The notes below the pieces were generated by a model that was not told the DNA's origin, did not search any database, and saw only the letters and a program-made list of their open reading frames with translations. From Allobosea sp. (GTDB taxonomy: Bacteria > Pseudomonadota > Alphaproteobacteria > Rhizobiales > Beijerinckiaceae): a stretch of DNA of 64,000 nucleotides. The stretch covers positions 62,001-126,000 of the forward strand of contig NZ_JAFKFX010000036.1 of the NCBI RefSeq assembly GCF_017308075.1. Direction: 5' to 3'. Below are positions 54,060 through 62,176 of this stretch, piece after piece (position 1 is the first letter of the stretch; every line of letters begins with the position of its first letter). Made by a program: the position numbers and the translations under genes.

Positions 54060-54452
54060 ATGCCTTCGCTCAGCCTGCGCATCGATCTCGATCGCGAAAC
54101 CCGCATCGGTCCCGGTAAGATCGAACTGCTCGAAACCATCGCGGCTTGCGGTTCGATCTCGGCCGCGGGGCGCGAAATGGGCATGTCCTATCGTCGCGCC
54201 TGGGATCTCGTCGAGGCGCTCAACCGGGTCTTCGGCAAGCCGGTCGTCGTGCGCCAGGTCGGCGGCAAGAGCGGCGGTGGAGCCCATCTCACCGCGCTCG
54301 GCCTGGCACTGGTCGCGCATTATCGCGCCATCGAGCAGGCGGCCTCGGCCGCGGCGCAGCCCCATCTCGCCGCGATTCAGGCGGAGCTCGACCGATCGGG
54401 CGCGGACGAGCCGGACAACGCAACGGCAGGGGTGACGACCTCCGGCCCCTGA
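54060..54452 (+). CDS. ModE-type winged-helix regulator (DNA-binding domain only)
   Basis: 130-residue protein matching the N-terminal domain of ModE: IGPGKIELLETIAACGSISA, AGREMGMSYRRAWDLVEALN, and GGKSGGGAHLTALGLALVAH. It lacks the molybdate-binding Mop domains, so it would be a stand-alone winged helix that senses by another route or with a partner. No mod or molybdoenzyme gene is next to it; it is 50 bp after the SCO1 copy and convergent with the aldolase gene. Confidence 0.9.
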   Translation: MPSLSLRIDLDRETRIGPGKIELLETIAACGSISAAGREMGMSYRRAWDLVEALNRVFGKPVVVRQVGGKSGGGAHLTALGLALVAHYRAIEQAASAAAQPHLAAIQAELDRSGADEPDNATAGVTTSGP

Positions 54453-54561
54453 AGCAGGGCTGGCTGGAGGTTTTGGCGCCGGCCAGCGCATGAACGCCAG
54501 CGCTTCACCGGACGGTTTCCTGACCGCCGCCGGGCAGCCGCGCCGGATGGTCCCCGACGGA

Positions 54562-55356
54562 TCAGTAGCCGGCGCTCTTGCCCGGCGCCGCGCGGAAGGG
54601 CTCGATCGCGGCCCGCAATTGCCGGATCATCAAGCCGACATCCGAGCCCAGCCCGATCATGCCGAACCCCTGTTCTCGGCGCCTGGCGATGTCGTCGGCG
54701 CTCGTGCCGATGACGCCGGAGGCGATGCCGCGCGCGGCCGCCAGCTGCTGCATGCGCAGGATGTCCTCGGCGATGCCCGGTCCTTCCCAGACGGCGAGAT
54801 GGCCGAAGCTCTGCGACAGATCGGAAGGCCCGAAGAAGATCGCCTCCAGCCCCGGGACTGCGAGGATATCGGCGATGTTGCTGGAGGCGTCTGCGGTCTC
54901 GATGACCGGGATCACCATTGTCTCCTCGTTCGACGCTGCGACATAGCTCTCCATCGCCATGCCCCAGCGCAGCGCCCGCTCATGGCCGAGCCCGCGCTTG
55001 CCGGAGGGGGGATAGCGGGCATGGACGAACGCTTCGGCGAGTTCATCGGCCGTGCGGATCAGCGGCAGCAAGACGCCATGGGCGCCGAGATCGAGCGCGC
55101 GCTTGATCGTGTCGACCGAGGCCGTTGGCACGCGCACGATCATGGCGAGATCGCTGCCTTTCGCGGCGCGGAGATGATCGACCACGTCGCGATAGCCGAG
55201 GCTGCCATGCTCCATGTCGACGCAGACCCAGTCGAGGCCGAGCTCGGCGGCGACCTCGGTGACGGTCGCGCTTTCGAGCGTGGCCCAGAGCCCGATCGTC
55301 GATCCGCCGGATTTCAGCTTCCGGCGCAGCGGATTCGAGAAAGACTGTGACGGCAT
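54562..55356 (-). CDS. HpcH/HpaI family aldolase
   Basis: 264-residue class II, metal-dependent aldolase of the 2-keto-3-deoxy acid / citramalate-like superfamily. Family blocks are WVCVDMEHGSLGY, MIVRVPTASVDTIKRALDLG, GVLLPLIRTADEL and FFGPSDLSQSFG. The expected metal Glu and Asp lie in the VIPVIETAD and GPSDLS segments. It is the last gene of the minus-strand cluster, 26 bp after the TRAP large permease gene, and probably makes the final C-C cleavage in the pathway. The exact substrate is unknown. Confidence 0.92.
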   Translation of the reverse strand: MPSQSFSNPLRRKLKSGGSTIGLWATLESATVTEVAAELGLDWVCVDMEHGSLGYRDVVDHLRAAKGSDLAMIVRVPTASVDTIKRALDLGAHGVLLPLIRTADELAEAFVHARYPPSGKRGLGHERALRWGMAMESYVAASNEETMVIPVIETADASSNIADILAVPGLEAIFFGPSDLSQSFGHLAVWEGPGIAEDILRMQQLAAARGIASGVIGTSADDIARRREQGFGMIGLGSDVGLMIRQLRAAIEPFRAAPGKSAGY

Positions 55357-55382
55357 GGTGGCCTCCGACGGTCCGGCTCTGC

Positions 55383-56672
55383 CTAATTCAGCAGGAGCCG
55401 CGGCAGGATCAGGGATATTTCCGGGAAGTAGGTGATCAGCAGCAAGGCGACCACCAGCGGCACATAATACGGTGCGACCGCCACCAGTGCCTTGTTGATC
55501 GGCACGTCCGCGACCTTCGCGACGGCGAAGAGCACCATGCCGACCGGAGGGGTCAGCAACCCGATCATCAGGTTCAGCACCATCATGATGCCGAAATGCA
55601 CGGGATCGACGCCGACCGCGACCGCCAGGGGCAGCAGCATCGGCGTGAAGATGGTGATCGCGGCATTGGTCTCCATGAACAGGCCGATCACCAGGAGGAA
55701 GATGTTGATCGCCAGCAGCAGCGTGACCGGAGAGAGATCGAGCCCGCCGACGAGCGCGACCAGTTGCTGCGGGATCTGGGTGAAGACCAGCAGCCAGCCA
55801 TAGAGCGCGGCGGCCGCGAGGATCATCATGATGACGGCCGTCTCGCGCATGGTCTCGCGCAGAACCTGGAACAATTGCGCCAGGGTGATCTCGCGATAGA
55901 CCAGCATGGCGATGACGATCGCGTAGACGGCCGCGATGGCAGCGGCCTCTGTCGGGGTGAAGACGCCGCTCATCATGCCGCCGATGATGATGGCGGGCGT
56001 GAACAGCGGCGGGAGCGCCCTGAAGAAGCTGCGGACCAGCGCCGCGAAGCCAAGCCATTTCTGCGTCGGCAGCTGGCGGCGATGCGCCTGCCACCAGACC
56101 AGCATCATCAGCAGGACGCCCATCAGCAGGCCGGGCAGGATACCGGCGATCAGCAGCGCGGTCGCCGAGACATTGGCGACGACGGCATAGATGATCAGCG
56201 GGATGCTGGGCGGAATGATCGGGCCGATCGTCGCCGAGGCCGCCGTGACGCCGACCGAGAAATCGTCGGGGTAGCCGGCCTGCCGCATCGCCCGGATCTC
56301 GACCTGGCCGACGCCGACCGCGTCAGCGACCGCCGAGCCGGACATGCCGGAAAAGATGATCGAGGCGGCGATGTTGACCTGGCCGAGGCCGCCGCGCATG
56401 TGGCCGGCGATGCGATCGGCGAACTCGTAGATGCGGTCGGTGATGCCGCCGGTATTCATGATCTTGCCGGCCAGGATGAAGAACGGGATCGCCAGCAGTG
56501 GGAAGCTGTTGACGCCATAGACCATGCGCTGGGCCAGGATGGTGTAGGGGATGCCGTTGATGCCGCGCTCCACGAGCGTGACGATCAGCGAGGACAGGCC
56601 GAGCGCGAAGGCTGCGGGAATGCCGATGACGAAGAGAGCGAGCAGGCCGCCGATGAAAAGCGCCAGGATCAT
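55383..56672 (-). CDS. TRAP transporter large permease (DctM type)
   Basis: 429-residue membrane protein with 12-13 hydrophobic segments, the usual DctM length. Signature features: PFFILAGKIMNTGGITDRIY, MSGSAVADAVGVGQVEIRAM, SATIGPIIPPSIPLIIYAVV, GVFTPTEAAAIAAVYA and LTPPVGMVLFAVAKVADVP. Starts at 56672 and overlaps the small permease stop by ATGA. With DctQ and DctP it would import the acid substrate of the cluster using the sodium gradient. Confidence 0.95.
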   Translation of the reverse strand: MILALFIGGLLALFVIGIPAAFALGLSSLIVTLVERGINGIPYTILAQRMVYGVNSFPLLAIPFFILAGKIMNTGGITDRIYEFADRIAGHMRGGLGQVNIAASIIFSGMSGSAVADAVGVGQVEIRAMRQAGYPDDFSVGVTAASATIGPIIPPSIPLIIYAVVANVSATALLIAGILPGLLMGVLLMMLVWWQAHRRQLPTQKWLGFAALVRSFFRALPPLFTPAIIIGGMMSGVFTPTEAAAIAAVYAIVIAMLVYREITLAQLFQVLRETMRETAVIMMILAAAALYGWLLVFTQIPQQLVALVGGLDLSPVTLLLAINIFLLVIGLFMETNAAITIFTPMLLPLAVAVGVDPVHFGIMMVLNLMIGLLTPPVGMVLFAVAKVADVPINKALVAVAPYYVPLVVALLLITYFPEISLILPRLLLN

Positions 56673-57175
56673 GATGTGGTTCCTTTGGCGCGGCCGGCCA
56701 TGTGCATCGCCCGCTCGAACATGTCGAGCAGCAGCAGGAAGGTCATGACGAGCATCGAAATGCCGACGGCTGCGTAGATGTAGCCCGTGCGAAACCAGTC
56801 CATGGTCGCCGTGTAGGTCTCCCAGGTCGCATTGGTCAGCAGCCAGCAGCCATAGGCGACCGAGAGCAGGAACCAGGAGATCAGAAGATCGACGAGCATG
56901 GCCACGGCATCGGCCGAGCGTCCGGAGACATAGCCGTCGATGATGTCGACCCGGATATGCTCGCGATTCATCAGGATGACGACGCCGCCGAAATAGGTGG
57001 TGAGCACGCAGGTGAGGCGTGCCAGCTCCTCCGTCCATTGCAGTGGCGCATTCAGGACATAGCGGAAGAAGACCTGCAGTACCGAAGACGTGATCATGAT
57101 CAGGAATGCAGAAATCGCGAGTGTTTCAAAGACGAGATAGATCGTCCTTCGGATACCTTTTTCCGGGGCCATCAC
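56669..57175 (-). CDS. TRAP transporter small permease (DctQ type)
   Basis: 168-residue protein with four membrane helices, the DctQ size. Typical motifs are VFFRYVLNAPLQWTEELARL and MNREHIRVDIIDGY. Coupled to dctM (ATGA overlap) and 66 bp downstream of the receptor gene. Confidence 0.93.
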   Translation of the reverse strand: MMAPEKGIRRTIYLVFETLAISAFLIMITSSVLQVFFRYVLNAPLQWTEELARLTCVLTTYFGGVVILMNREHIRVDIIDGYVSGRSADAVAMLVDLLISWFLLSVAYGCWLLTNATWETYTATMDWFRTGYIYAAVGISMLVMTFLLLLDMFERAMHMAGRAKGTTS

Positions 57176-57241
57176 ATTCTCCAGGCTGCCTCAGATTCCG
57201 GGCCGCGACGAGAAGCAAGCGCCCCTCGCCGCGACGCGCGC

Positions 57242-58219
57242 TCATTTCAGGTATTTGGAGACGGCCTGGACGACGCTCGGTGCCCAGTTCTTCGAGAGTT
57301 CATCGATGGCGGGGCGAGCCTTGGCGATGAAGGGCGCGCGGTCGACCTTGATCGCGGTCATCTTGTTCTTCTCCACTAGCGCGTTGCAGACGCCGTCGAT
57401 CTGCTGCTTGGTGATCTCGTCGCCATATTTGGCGGCATCGACGGCCGAGCTGACGACGGCCTCGCGCAGTGCCGGGCTCAGGCTGTCGAGAAAGCGCGAG
57501 CTGATCGTCCAGTGCCAGACGGCCGGGACATGCGCCGTATAGATCAGGTGCGATTGGACCTCGTAGAGCTTGGCCTGGTTGATGTTGAAGCAGGGATTTT
57601 CCTGCGCCTCGATCACGCCCATCTGCAGGCCGCTGAATACTTCCGGCCAGGCGACGGGCGTCGGCCGGGCGCCGAGCTCGGACCAGACCCGGACCCAGGA
57701 GGGAATTTCCGGCACGCGCAGCTTCAGGCCCTTCAGGTCGTCGGGCGTCTTGATCGGCTTCTTGGCGGACAGGTGGCGGTCGCCGCGGCGGAAGAAGGCC
57801 ACGAGGTCGAGCTTGGCCTTGTCCTTGATGAGCTTCTTGCCTTCGGCACCGGCCGAACTCGCCCAGAACTCGAAGATCTCTTCCGGTCCGGGGAACACGA
57901 AGGGCACGACGGTCGCGGCATAGGGCGGGGCGACGACATTCGGCAGCGTATCGCCGAACAGTGTCATCTGGACTTCGTTCACCGTCAGCTGTTCGAGATT
58001 GTCGCGCTCGCCGCCGAGCACGGCCGAATGGAAGATCTTGACGTTGATCTCGCCCTTGCTGCGCTCCTTGACCAGTTCGACGAACTTGTCGACCGCCTGG
58101 AACTCGGGTCCCGGCGGCGAGGTGTGCATGGCGAAGCTGAGATCGAGGGCCTTTGCCGCCGGGGCGGCAAGCAGCATTCCGAGCACCAGGACAGATGCCG
58201 TCAGCTTGTTCTTGAGCAT
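57242..58219 (-). CDS. TRAP transporter substrate-binding protein (DctP type)
   Basis: 325-residue periplasmic receptor. A signal peptide ends about residue 24 (APAAKA). DctP features: HSAVLGGERDNLEQLTVNEV, the carboxylate-binding Arg in LKGLKLRVPEIP, and TPVAWPEVFSGLQMGVIEAQ followed by ENP. The ligand is not recognisable, but a carboxylate (sugar acid) is expected because of the invariant Arg. First gene of the transporter set, 92 bp after the unknown paralogue gene at 58312. Confidence 0.95.
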   Translation of the reverse strand: MLKNKLTASVLVLGMLLAAPAAKALDLSFAMHTSPPGPEFQAVDKFVELVKERSKGEINVKIFHSAVLGGERDNLEQLTVNEVQMTLFGDTLPNVVAPPYAATVVPFVFPGPEEIFEFWASSAGAEGKKLIKDKAKLDLVAFFRRGDRHLSAKKPIKTPDDLKGLKLRVPEIPSWVRVWSELGARPTPVAWPEVFSGLQMGVIEAQENPCFNINQAKLYEVQSHLIYTAHVPAVWHWTISSRFLDSLSPALREAVVSSAVDAAKYGDEITKQQIDGVCNALVEKNKMTAIKVDRAPFIAKARPAIDELSKNWAPSVVQAVSKYLK

Positions 58220-58311
58220 TGGTAGTCCTCCCTGTGTTGATTTTTCCTGCCTGTTTCGGCTTTTGCTCGCGTTTTCTTGTTTTTATCGGCCACGACGCTG
58301 CGATGGCCGGG

Positions 58312-58707
58312 TCATGTGCTGCCGGCGACCTCCGCGGCTTCCTTGACGCTCTGGCCGACCGCGAGGCCCTTCTGCCGCGCGGTATTGCTGACGGCGCTGA
58401 GCACGCCGCTCAGCCAGGCATCCTGCGCGTCCCCGATCCGGGCCGTGTCATGCGAGGTGGTGGCGCAAGCGATGCCCTTGGCGTCGAGCATTGCGAGCGC
58501 GGCACGTCCGGCGCCGGCCTTGCCTCCGCCGGCGTCGCTGAAGACGACCAGATGCGGCGGATGCAGCGCCGCGAAGGCACCCGAGATCAGCCCGCCATGC
58601 GAACCGCAAATGATGATCGCCCCCTTGTCCTGCGGTGCGATCAGCGAGATCGAATCCATCAGCACGACGCGATGGCCGGCGATATCGGCGACGGTCTCGT
58701 TCCTCAT
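58312..58707 (-). CDS. Unrecognised protein, tandem paralogue A (GSHGG family)
   Basis: 131-residue soluble protein of a family I do not recognise. It is homologous to the next gene upstream (58704-59132), with roughly 40 percent identical positions by eye. Shared motifs: RVV-x-x-D(S/T)I near residue 13, GSHGG at 35-39, DAG-x-GK at 58-63, GI-x-x-x-T-x-SHD at 79-87, then W-x-SG. Small-residue-rich loops containing His and Asp suggest an active site or cofactor site. It lies between the dehydrogenase and the TRAP receptor gene and is coupled by ATGA overlap to its paralogue. A heterodimer is plausible. Confidence 0.85.
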   Translation of the reverse strand: MRNETVADIAGHRVVLMDSISLIAPQDKGAIIICGSHGGLISGAFAALHPPHLVVFSDAGGGKAGAGRAALAMLDAKGIACATTSHDTARIGDAQDAWLSGVLSAVSNTARQKGLAVGQSVKEAAEVAGST

Positions 58708-59132
58708 GGCCGGCCTCCGAAGATGCGGCGCACGGCCTGGCCGACCGGCTCGCCGAGTGCGAACCCGGCCTTTTCCGCCAAGGGATTGAGGGCTGACACC
58801 AGGCCCGATTGCCAGGTCTCGAGCGCGTTGCCGATCAGCGCGCTGTCGTGCGAGACGGTGCCGGCGATGATGCCGCGCGCCTCGAGATAGGGCAGCGAGG
58901 CGATGCCGGCATTCTCCTTGCCGATGCCGGCATCGTTGAAGAACACGGCGGCGATCGGTACTTTGCCGGCATATTCGCCGGAGCTGATGCCGCCATGCGA
59001 GCCGGTCATCACCACCTGGCCGGCGTCCTCGGGCTTGAGATGCGCGATCGTATCGACGGCGACGACGCGGCGGCTGCCGACCGTCGCGACGATCTCGCGC
59101 AGCATGACGAAATCGGGCTGTGCGGCGCTCAT
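58704..59132 (-). CDS. Unrecognised protein, tandem paralogue B (GSHGG family)
   Basis: 142-residue soluble protein, the longer partner of the one at 58312-58707. GSHGG is at 44-48, FFNDAGIGKENAG at 64-76, and the SHD triplet at 94-96 followed by IGNALETWQSG. The C-terminus FALGEPVGQAVRRIFG aligns with LAVGQSVKEAAE of paralogue A. Its start overlaps the dehydrogenase stop (ATGA), and its own stop overlaps paralogue A. The fully coupled dehydrogenase-B-A arrangement says the three proteins are needed together. No function is assigned. Confidence 0.85.
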   Translation of the reverse strand: MSAAQPDFVMLREIVATVGSRRVVAVDTIAHLKPEDAGQVVMTGSHGGISSGEYAGKVPIAAVFFNDAGIGKENAGIASLPYLEARGIIAGTVSHDSALIGNALETWQSGLVSALNPLAEKAGFALGEPVGQAVRRIFGGRP

Positions 59133-60037
59133 GACCCGTACTCCCCGCCAAGGCCCGACATTTCCTGCATCAGGAGGGCGAGCGCGGAATTGTCGAGATC
59201 GGCGCGGCCGGTATTCGAAAGCACGCCGTAGAGCTGCTGGATCAGCGCCGTAGCCGGCAGGGCGGTGCCGGTCGCACTGCCGTTCTCCAGTGCCAGCTTC
59301 AGGTCCTTGCGCTGGAGCGTGACGCGAAAGCCGGCGGCGAAATTGCCGTCGAGCACGCGCTGACCGTGTAGGTCGAGCGCCTTGCTCTGGGCGAAGCCGC
59401 CGAGCAGCGCCGAGCGGATCTTGCCCGGGTCGACGCCGTTCTTGCGCGCCAGCGTCATCGCCTCGGCGACCGCCTGAATGTTGATGGCGACCGCGACCTG
59501 GTTGCAGACCTTGCAGACCTGGCCGGCACCGGGCCCGCCGATATGGCTGATGGTCTTGCCCATCGCCTCCAGGACCTTGCGGCAGCGTTCGAGTACCGCG
59601 GCGTCGCCGCCGATCATGATCGACAGCGTCGCGTTCTCGGCGCCCTGATAGCCGCCGCTGACCGGGGCATCGAGCATGGCGACACCCTTCGCCGCCAGCG
59701 TCTCGGCCATGGCCCGGGTTGCCATTGGCGAGATCGAGCTCATATCGATCAGCACGCTGCCCGGCCGCATGGCAGAGGCGAGCCCGCCCTCGCCAAGCAC
59801 GACGGCTTCGACATCCGGCGTGTCGGGCAACATGGTGATGACGATGTCGGCAGCGCCGGCCGCCGCGGTGGAGCCGGCATCGCTCGCGCCTGCCGCGACC
59901 AGTTCGGCCACGGCGGCGCGGTCGAAGTCGTGCACGGCGAGGGGAAAGCCGGCCTTGCGTAGATTGAGCGCCATGCGGCGCCCCATGACGCCGAGGCCGA
60001 TGAAGCCGATCTTCTGCGCTTGGGAGCTGGTCGTCAC
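59129..60037 (-). CDS. Beta-hydroxyacid dehydrogenase (3-hydroxyisobutyrate dehydrogenase-like)
   Basis: 302-residue NAD(P)-dependent dehydrogenase of the 6-phosphogluconate/HIBADH group. Rossmann motif IGFIGLGVMGRRMALNL (residues 10-26), substrate motif MLDAPVSGGYQGAENATLSI, the catalytic Lys region GPGAGQVCKVCNQ, and the C-terminal VTLQRKDLKLAL. GTG 60037 with GAGGGG upstream is chosen; an ATG 13 codons earlier overlaps the SDR gene. Relatives next to DUF1537 kinases (LtnD) oxidise threonate-type acids at C2, so a sugar-acid substrate is likely here. Confidence 0.9.
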   Translation of the reverse strand: MTTSSQAQKIGFIGLGVMGRRMALNLRKAGFPLAVHDFDRAAVAELVAAGASDAGSTAAAGAADIVITMLPDTPDVEAVVLGEGGLASAMRPGSVLIDMSSISPMATRAMAETLAAKGVAMLDAPVSGGYQGAENATLSIMIGGDAAVLERCRKVLEAMGKTISHIGGPGAGQVCKVCNQVAVAINIQAVAEAMTLARKNGVDPGKIRSALLGGFAQSKALDLHGQRVLDGNFAAGFRVTLQRKDLKLALENGSATGTALPATALIQQLYGVLSNTGRADLDNSALALLMQEMSGLGGEYGS

Positions 60038-60047
60038 GGCCCGCCCC

Positions 60048-60842
60048 TCAATGGGTCTTGCAGTGCAGGCCGCCATCGACGCAAAGGTCGATGCCGGTGA
60101 TGTATTTGGATTCGTCCGAGGCCAGGAAGAGCGCGGCGTAGGCGATGTCCCAGCCCTCGCCCATGCGCTTCATCGGCGTCACCTCGGCACGCTTGCGCTG
60201 CATCTCCGTGAAGTCGGTGTAATGCGCCTTCATCGCCTCGTAGATGTGCGGCGTGTCCATCAGACCGGGCAGCACGGTATTCGCCCGGATGCCCTTCTCG
60301 GCATATTGCATCGCAATCGCCCGGGTGAAGTGATTCACCGCCGCCTTCGAAGCGTAATACGAAATATAGTTGAAGTGCATCCAGCGGATCGAGGCCAATG
60401 ACGATATGTTGACGATCGAACCGGAGCCCTGCGCTTCCATGATCGGCAGGACGCATTTGCAGGTGAAGAACATGCTCTTCAGGTTCACGTCCATGACGCG
60501 ATCCCATTGTTCTTCCGTCATATCGACCGGGCCGCCTTCGATATTCATGCCGACATTGTTGTGCAGCACATCGATGCGGCCCCAGGTCGACTTCACGGTG
60601 TCGACGACTTCGCGCACGCGATCGAGATTGACGACATCGGCCTGGAGCGCCAGCGCGGTGCCGCCCTCGCTCTCGATGATCTCCTTGGTGCGCTCGGCGG
60701 CGGCGAGATTGAGGTCGACGCAGGCGACCTTGGCGCCTTCGCGGGCGTAGAGCACGGCAGAGGCCTTGCCGTTGCCCCAGCCCTCGCCCACCGAGCCTGC
60801 GCCGAATACGAGCGCGATCTTGTTCTCCAGGCGCCTAGACAT
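60048..60842 (-). CDS. SDR family oxidoreductase of the catabolic cluster (1)
   Basis: 264-residue classical SDR. The cofactor motif is unusual, GAGSVGEGWGNGKASAVL at about residues 15-32, longer than the standard TGxxxGIG. NNVG lies near 96, and the catalytic Tyr and Lys are in SYYASKAAVNHF. ATG 60842 begins MSRRLENKIALVFG. It lies 36 bp downstream of the RuBisCO-like gene and 10 bp before the dehydrogenase gene. It presumably oxidises a polyol or acid intermediate of the pathway. Confidence 0.9.
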   Translation of the reverse strand: MSRRLENKIALVFGAGSVGEGWGNGKASAVLYAREGAKVACVDLNLAAAERTKEIIESEGGTALALQADVVNLDRVREVVDTVKSTWGRIDVLHNNVGMNIEGGPVDMTEEQWDRVMDVNLKSMFFTCKCVLPIMEAQGSGSIVNISSLASIRWMHFNYISYYASKAAVNHFTRAIAMQYAEKGIRANTVLPGLMDTPHIYEAMKAHYTDFTEMQRKRAEVTPMKRMGEGWDIAYAALFLASDESKYITGIDLCVDGGLHCKTH

Positions 60843-60878
60843 CTGCTTTTCGTCTCCGATGAGTTCCAGAACCAGCGG

Positions 60879-62135
60879 TCATTTGGCGTGCCGCTCGAAG
60901 GTCTCGACCGCGCGTTTCAGCGCGGGCATCTCCTTGGCGGCCGTCGCGAGCGGAATGCCGGCGCGTGCCGCTTCCCAGGCGGCGCGCAGCGCACGGGTGC
61001 CGGCGGCGATGCCGTCGGGATGGCCGACGATGCCGCCGCCGCAGGCGTAGATCAGGTCGGTGGTGCGCAGCGCGGCGTAGGTGTCGTGGACCTGGAGCAC
61101 GGTCTGCGCGCTCGACAGCACCGGCATGATGCGCGGATCGGCTTCGTTCAGCGGCGTCAGGCAGGCGCGGGCCGAGGCCAGAACCGATTCGTCGCTCTCG
61201 GCGAACTTGTTGCGCAGGCCGTTGACATGGATGTGGTCGACGCCGGCGAGACGGTGGATGAGCTGGTAGACGCGATAGTCGAAGCCGAGCATCGGCGCGC
61301 GCGAGAACAATGCCCAGCCATTGCGATGGCCATGGATGAAGAGCGGGAACTCGCGGCGCAGCGCCAGCACGGCCGGCGTTCCGACCCAGTTGAGGCTGAG
61401 CATGGCGCAGTCGCCGCCGGCCTTCAGGATCGCCTCGGCACCGCGGCGCATCTGGTCAAGGTCGCCGGTGATGTTGAAGGCGAACATGATGCGCTTGCCG
61501 GTGCGGTCGGCATGGCGCTCGATTGCGCCCATCACTGCCGCGATGCGCTGCTCCAGCGGGGCGAAGAGCGGGTTCGCGCTGAGTTCGTCATCCTTGATGA
61601 AGTCGATGCCGCCCTCGGCGAACTCCGCGACGACCTGAGCTGTGTCCTCCGGCAGCAGGCCGATGCTCGGCTTGACGATGGTGCCGATGGCTGGAAGCCC
61701 GTCGAGGCGCAGGCGTTCGTGCGTGCCGGCGATGCCGAAGCGCGGGCCGGGAAAGGCGTGGACGAAATCGTCGGGCAGCTCCAGATCGAGGAGGCGGATG
61801 CCGGAGAGCTCGCTCAACTCGCCGAGATTGCCGCAGATCGTCGCCATCAGGGTCTGCAGATCCGGCCCGACATTGGCATAGGGCCAGGCGATCTCGACGC
61901 GCGCCTGCGTGTAGCGCGCCCGGCCGGAGGCCCGCGCGCCCGGCAGGCTCGGTACGGGGACCTCGGCCAGGCGTTCGATCCTTGCGACGCGGGCGCCGGC
62001 CCGCGCCGTCACCGCATCGGTCTCGGAGGCGAGCTTCATGAAGGTGCCGGTCGATTGCTCGCTGGCGATGGCGGCGGCCGTCTGCTCGACGGGCAGCGGC
62101 GTCTCGATCAGGTAATGGGCGCGAATCTCGGTCAT
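60879..62135 (-). CDS. RuBisCO-like protein (RLP, form IV)
   Basis: 418-residue homologue of the RuBisCO large chain. The carbamylation site is kept: GGIDFIKDDE with Lys181, Asp183 and Glu184 (equivalents of Lys201, Asp203, Glu204). Lys155 in TIVKPSIGL equals Lys175, but the Lys177 equivalent is Ser157. His270-Arg271 (HGHR), His303 (DHIHVNG) and loop-6 Lys310 are present, and GGGIVGHP binds phosphate. This pattern is not a CO2-fixing enzyme; RLPs beside DUF1537 kinases have been shown to be 3-oxo-isoapionate-4-phosphate decarboxylases or transcarboxylase/hydrolases in D-apiose breakdown. ATG 62135 is chosen over a frame open to 62180. The precise reaction here is inferred, not shown. Confidence 0.88.
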   Translation of the reverse strand: MTEIRAHYLIETPLPVEQTAAAIASEQSTGTFMKLASETDAVTARAGARVARIERLAEVPVPSLPGARASGRARYTQARVEIAWPYANVGPDLQTLMATICGNLGELSELSGIRLLDLELPDDFVHAFPGPRFGIAGTHERLRLDGLPAIGTIVKPSIGLLPEDTAQVVAEFAEGGIDFIKDDELSANPLFAPLEQRIAAVMGAIERHADRTGKRIMFAFNITGDLDQMRRGAEAILKAGGDCAMLSLNWVGTPAVLALRREFPLFIHGHRNGWALFSRAPMLGFDYRVYQLIHRLAGVDHIHVNGLRNKFAESDESVLASARACLTPLNEADPRIMPVLSSAQTVLQVHDTYAALRTTDLIYACGGGIVGHPDGIAAGTRALRAAWEAARAGIPLATAAKEMPALKRAVETFERHAK

Positions 62136-62147
62136 GATATTGATATG

Positions 62148-62160
62148 AGGTATGATGTCT
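62148..62160. promoter_or_regulatory. 13-bp repeated element, copy 1 (upstream of the RLP gene)
   Basis: AGGTATGATGTCT, identical to the copy at 62993-63005. It lies 13 bp upstream of the RLP start codon, between the SDR stop and the RLP gene. A probable binding site for the cluster's GntR/FCD regulator. Confidence 0.55.
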
Positions 62161-62176
62161 CTGGTGCGATGAAGGC

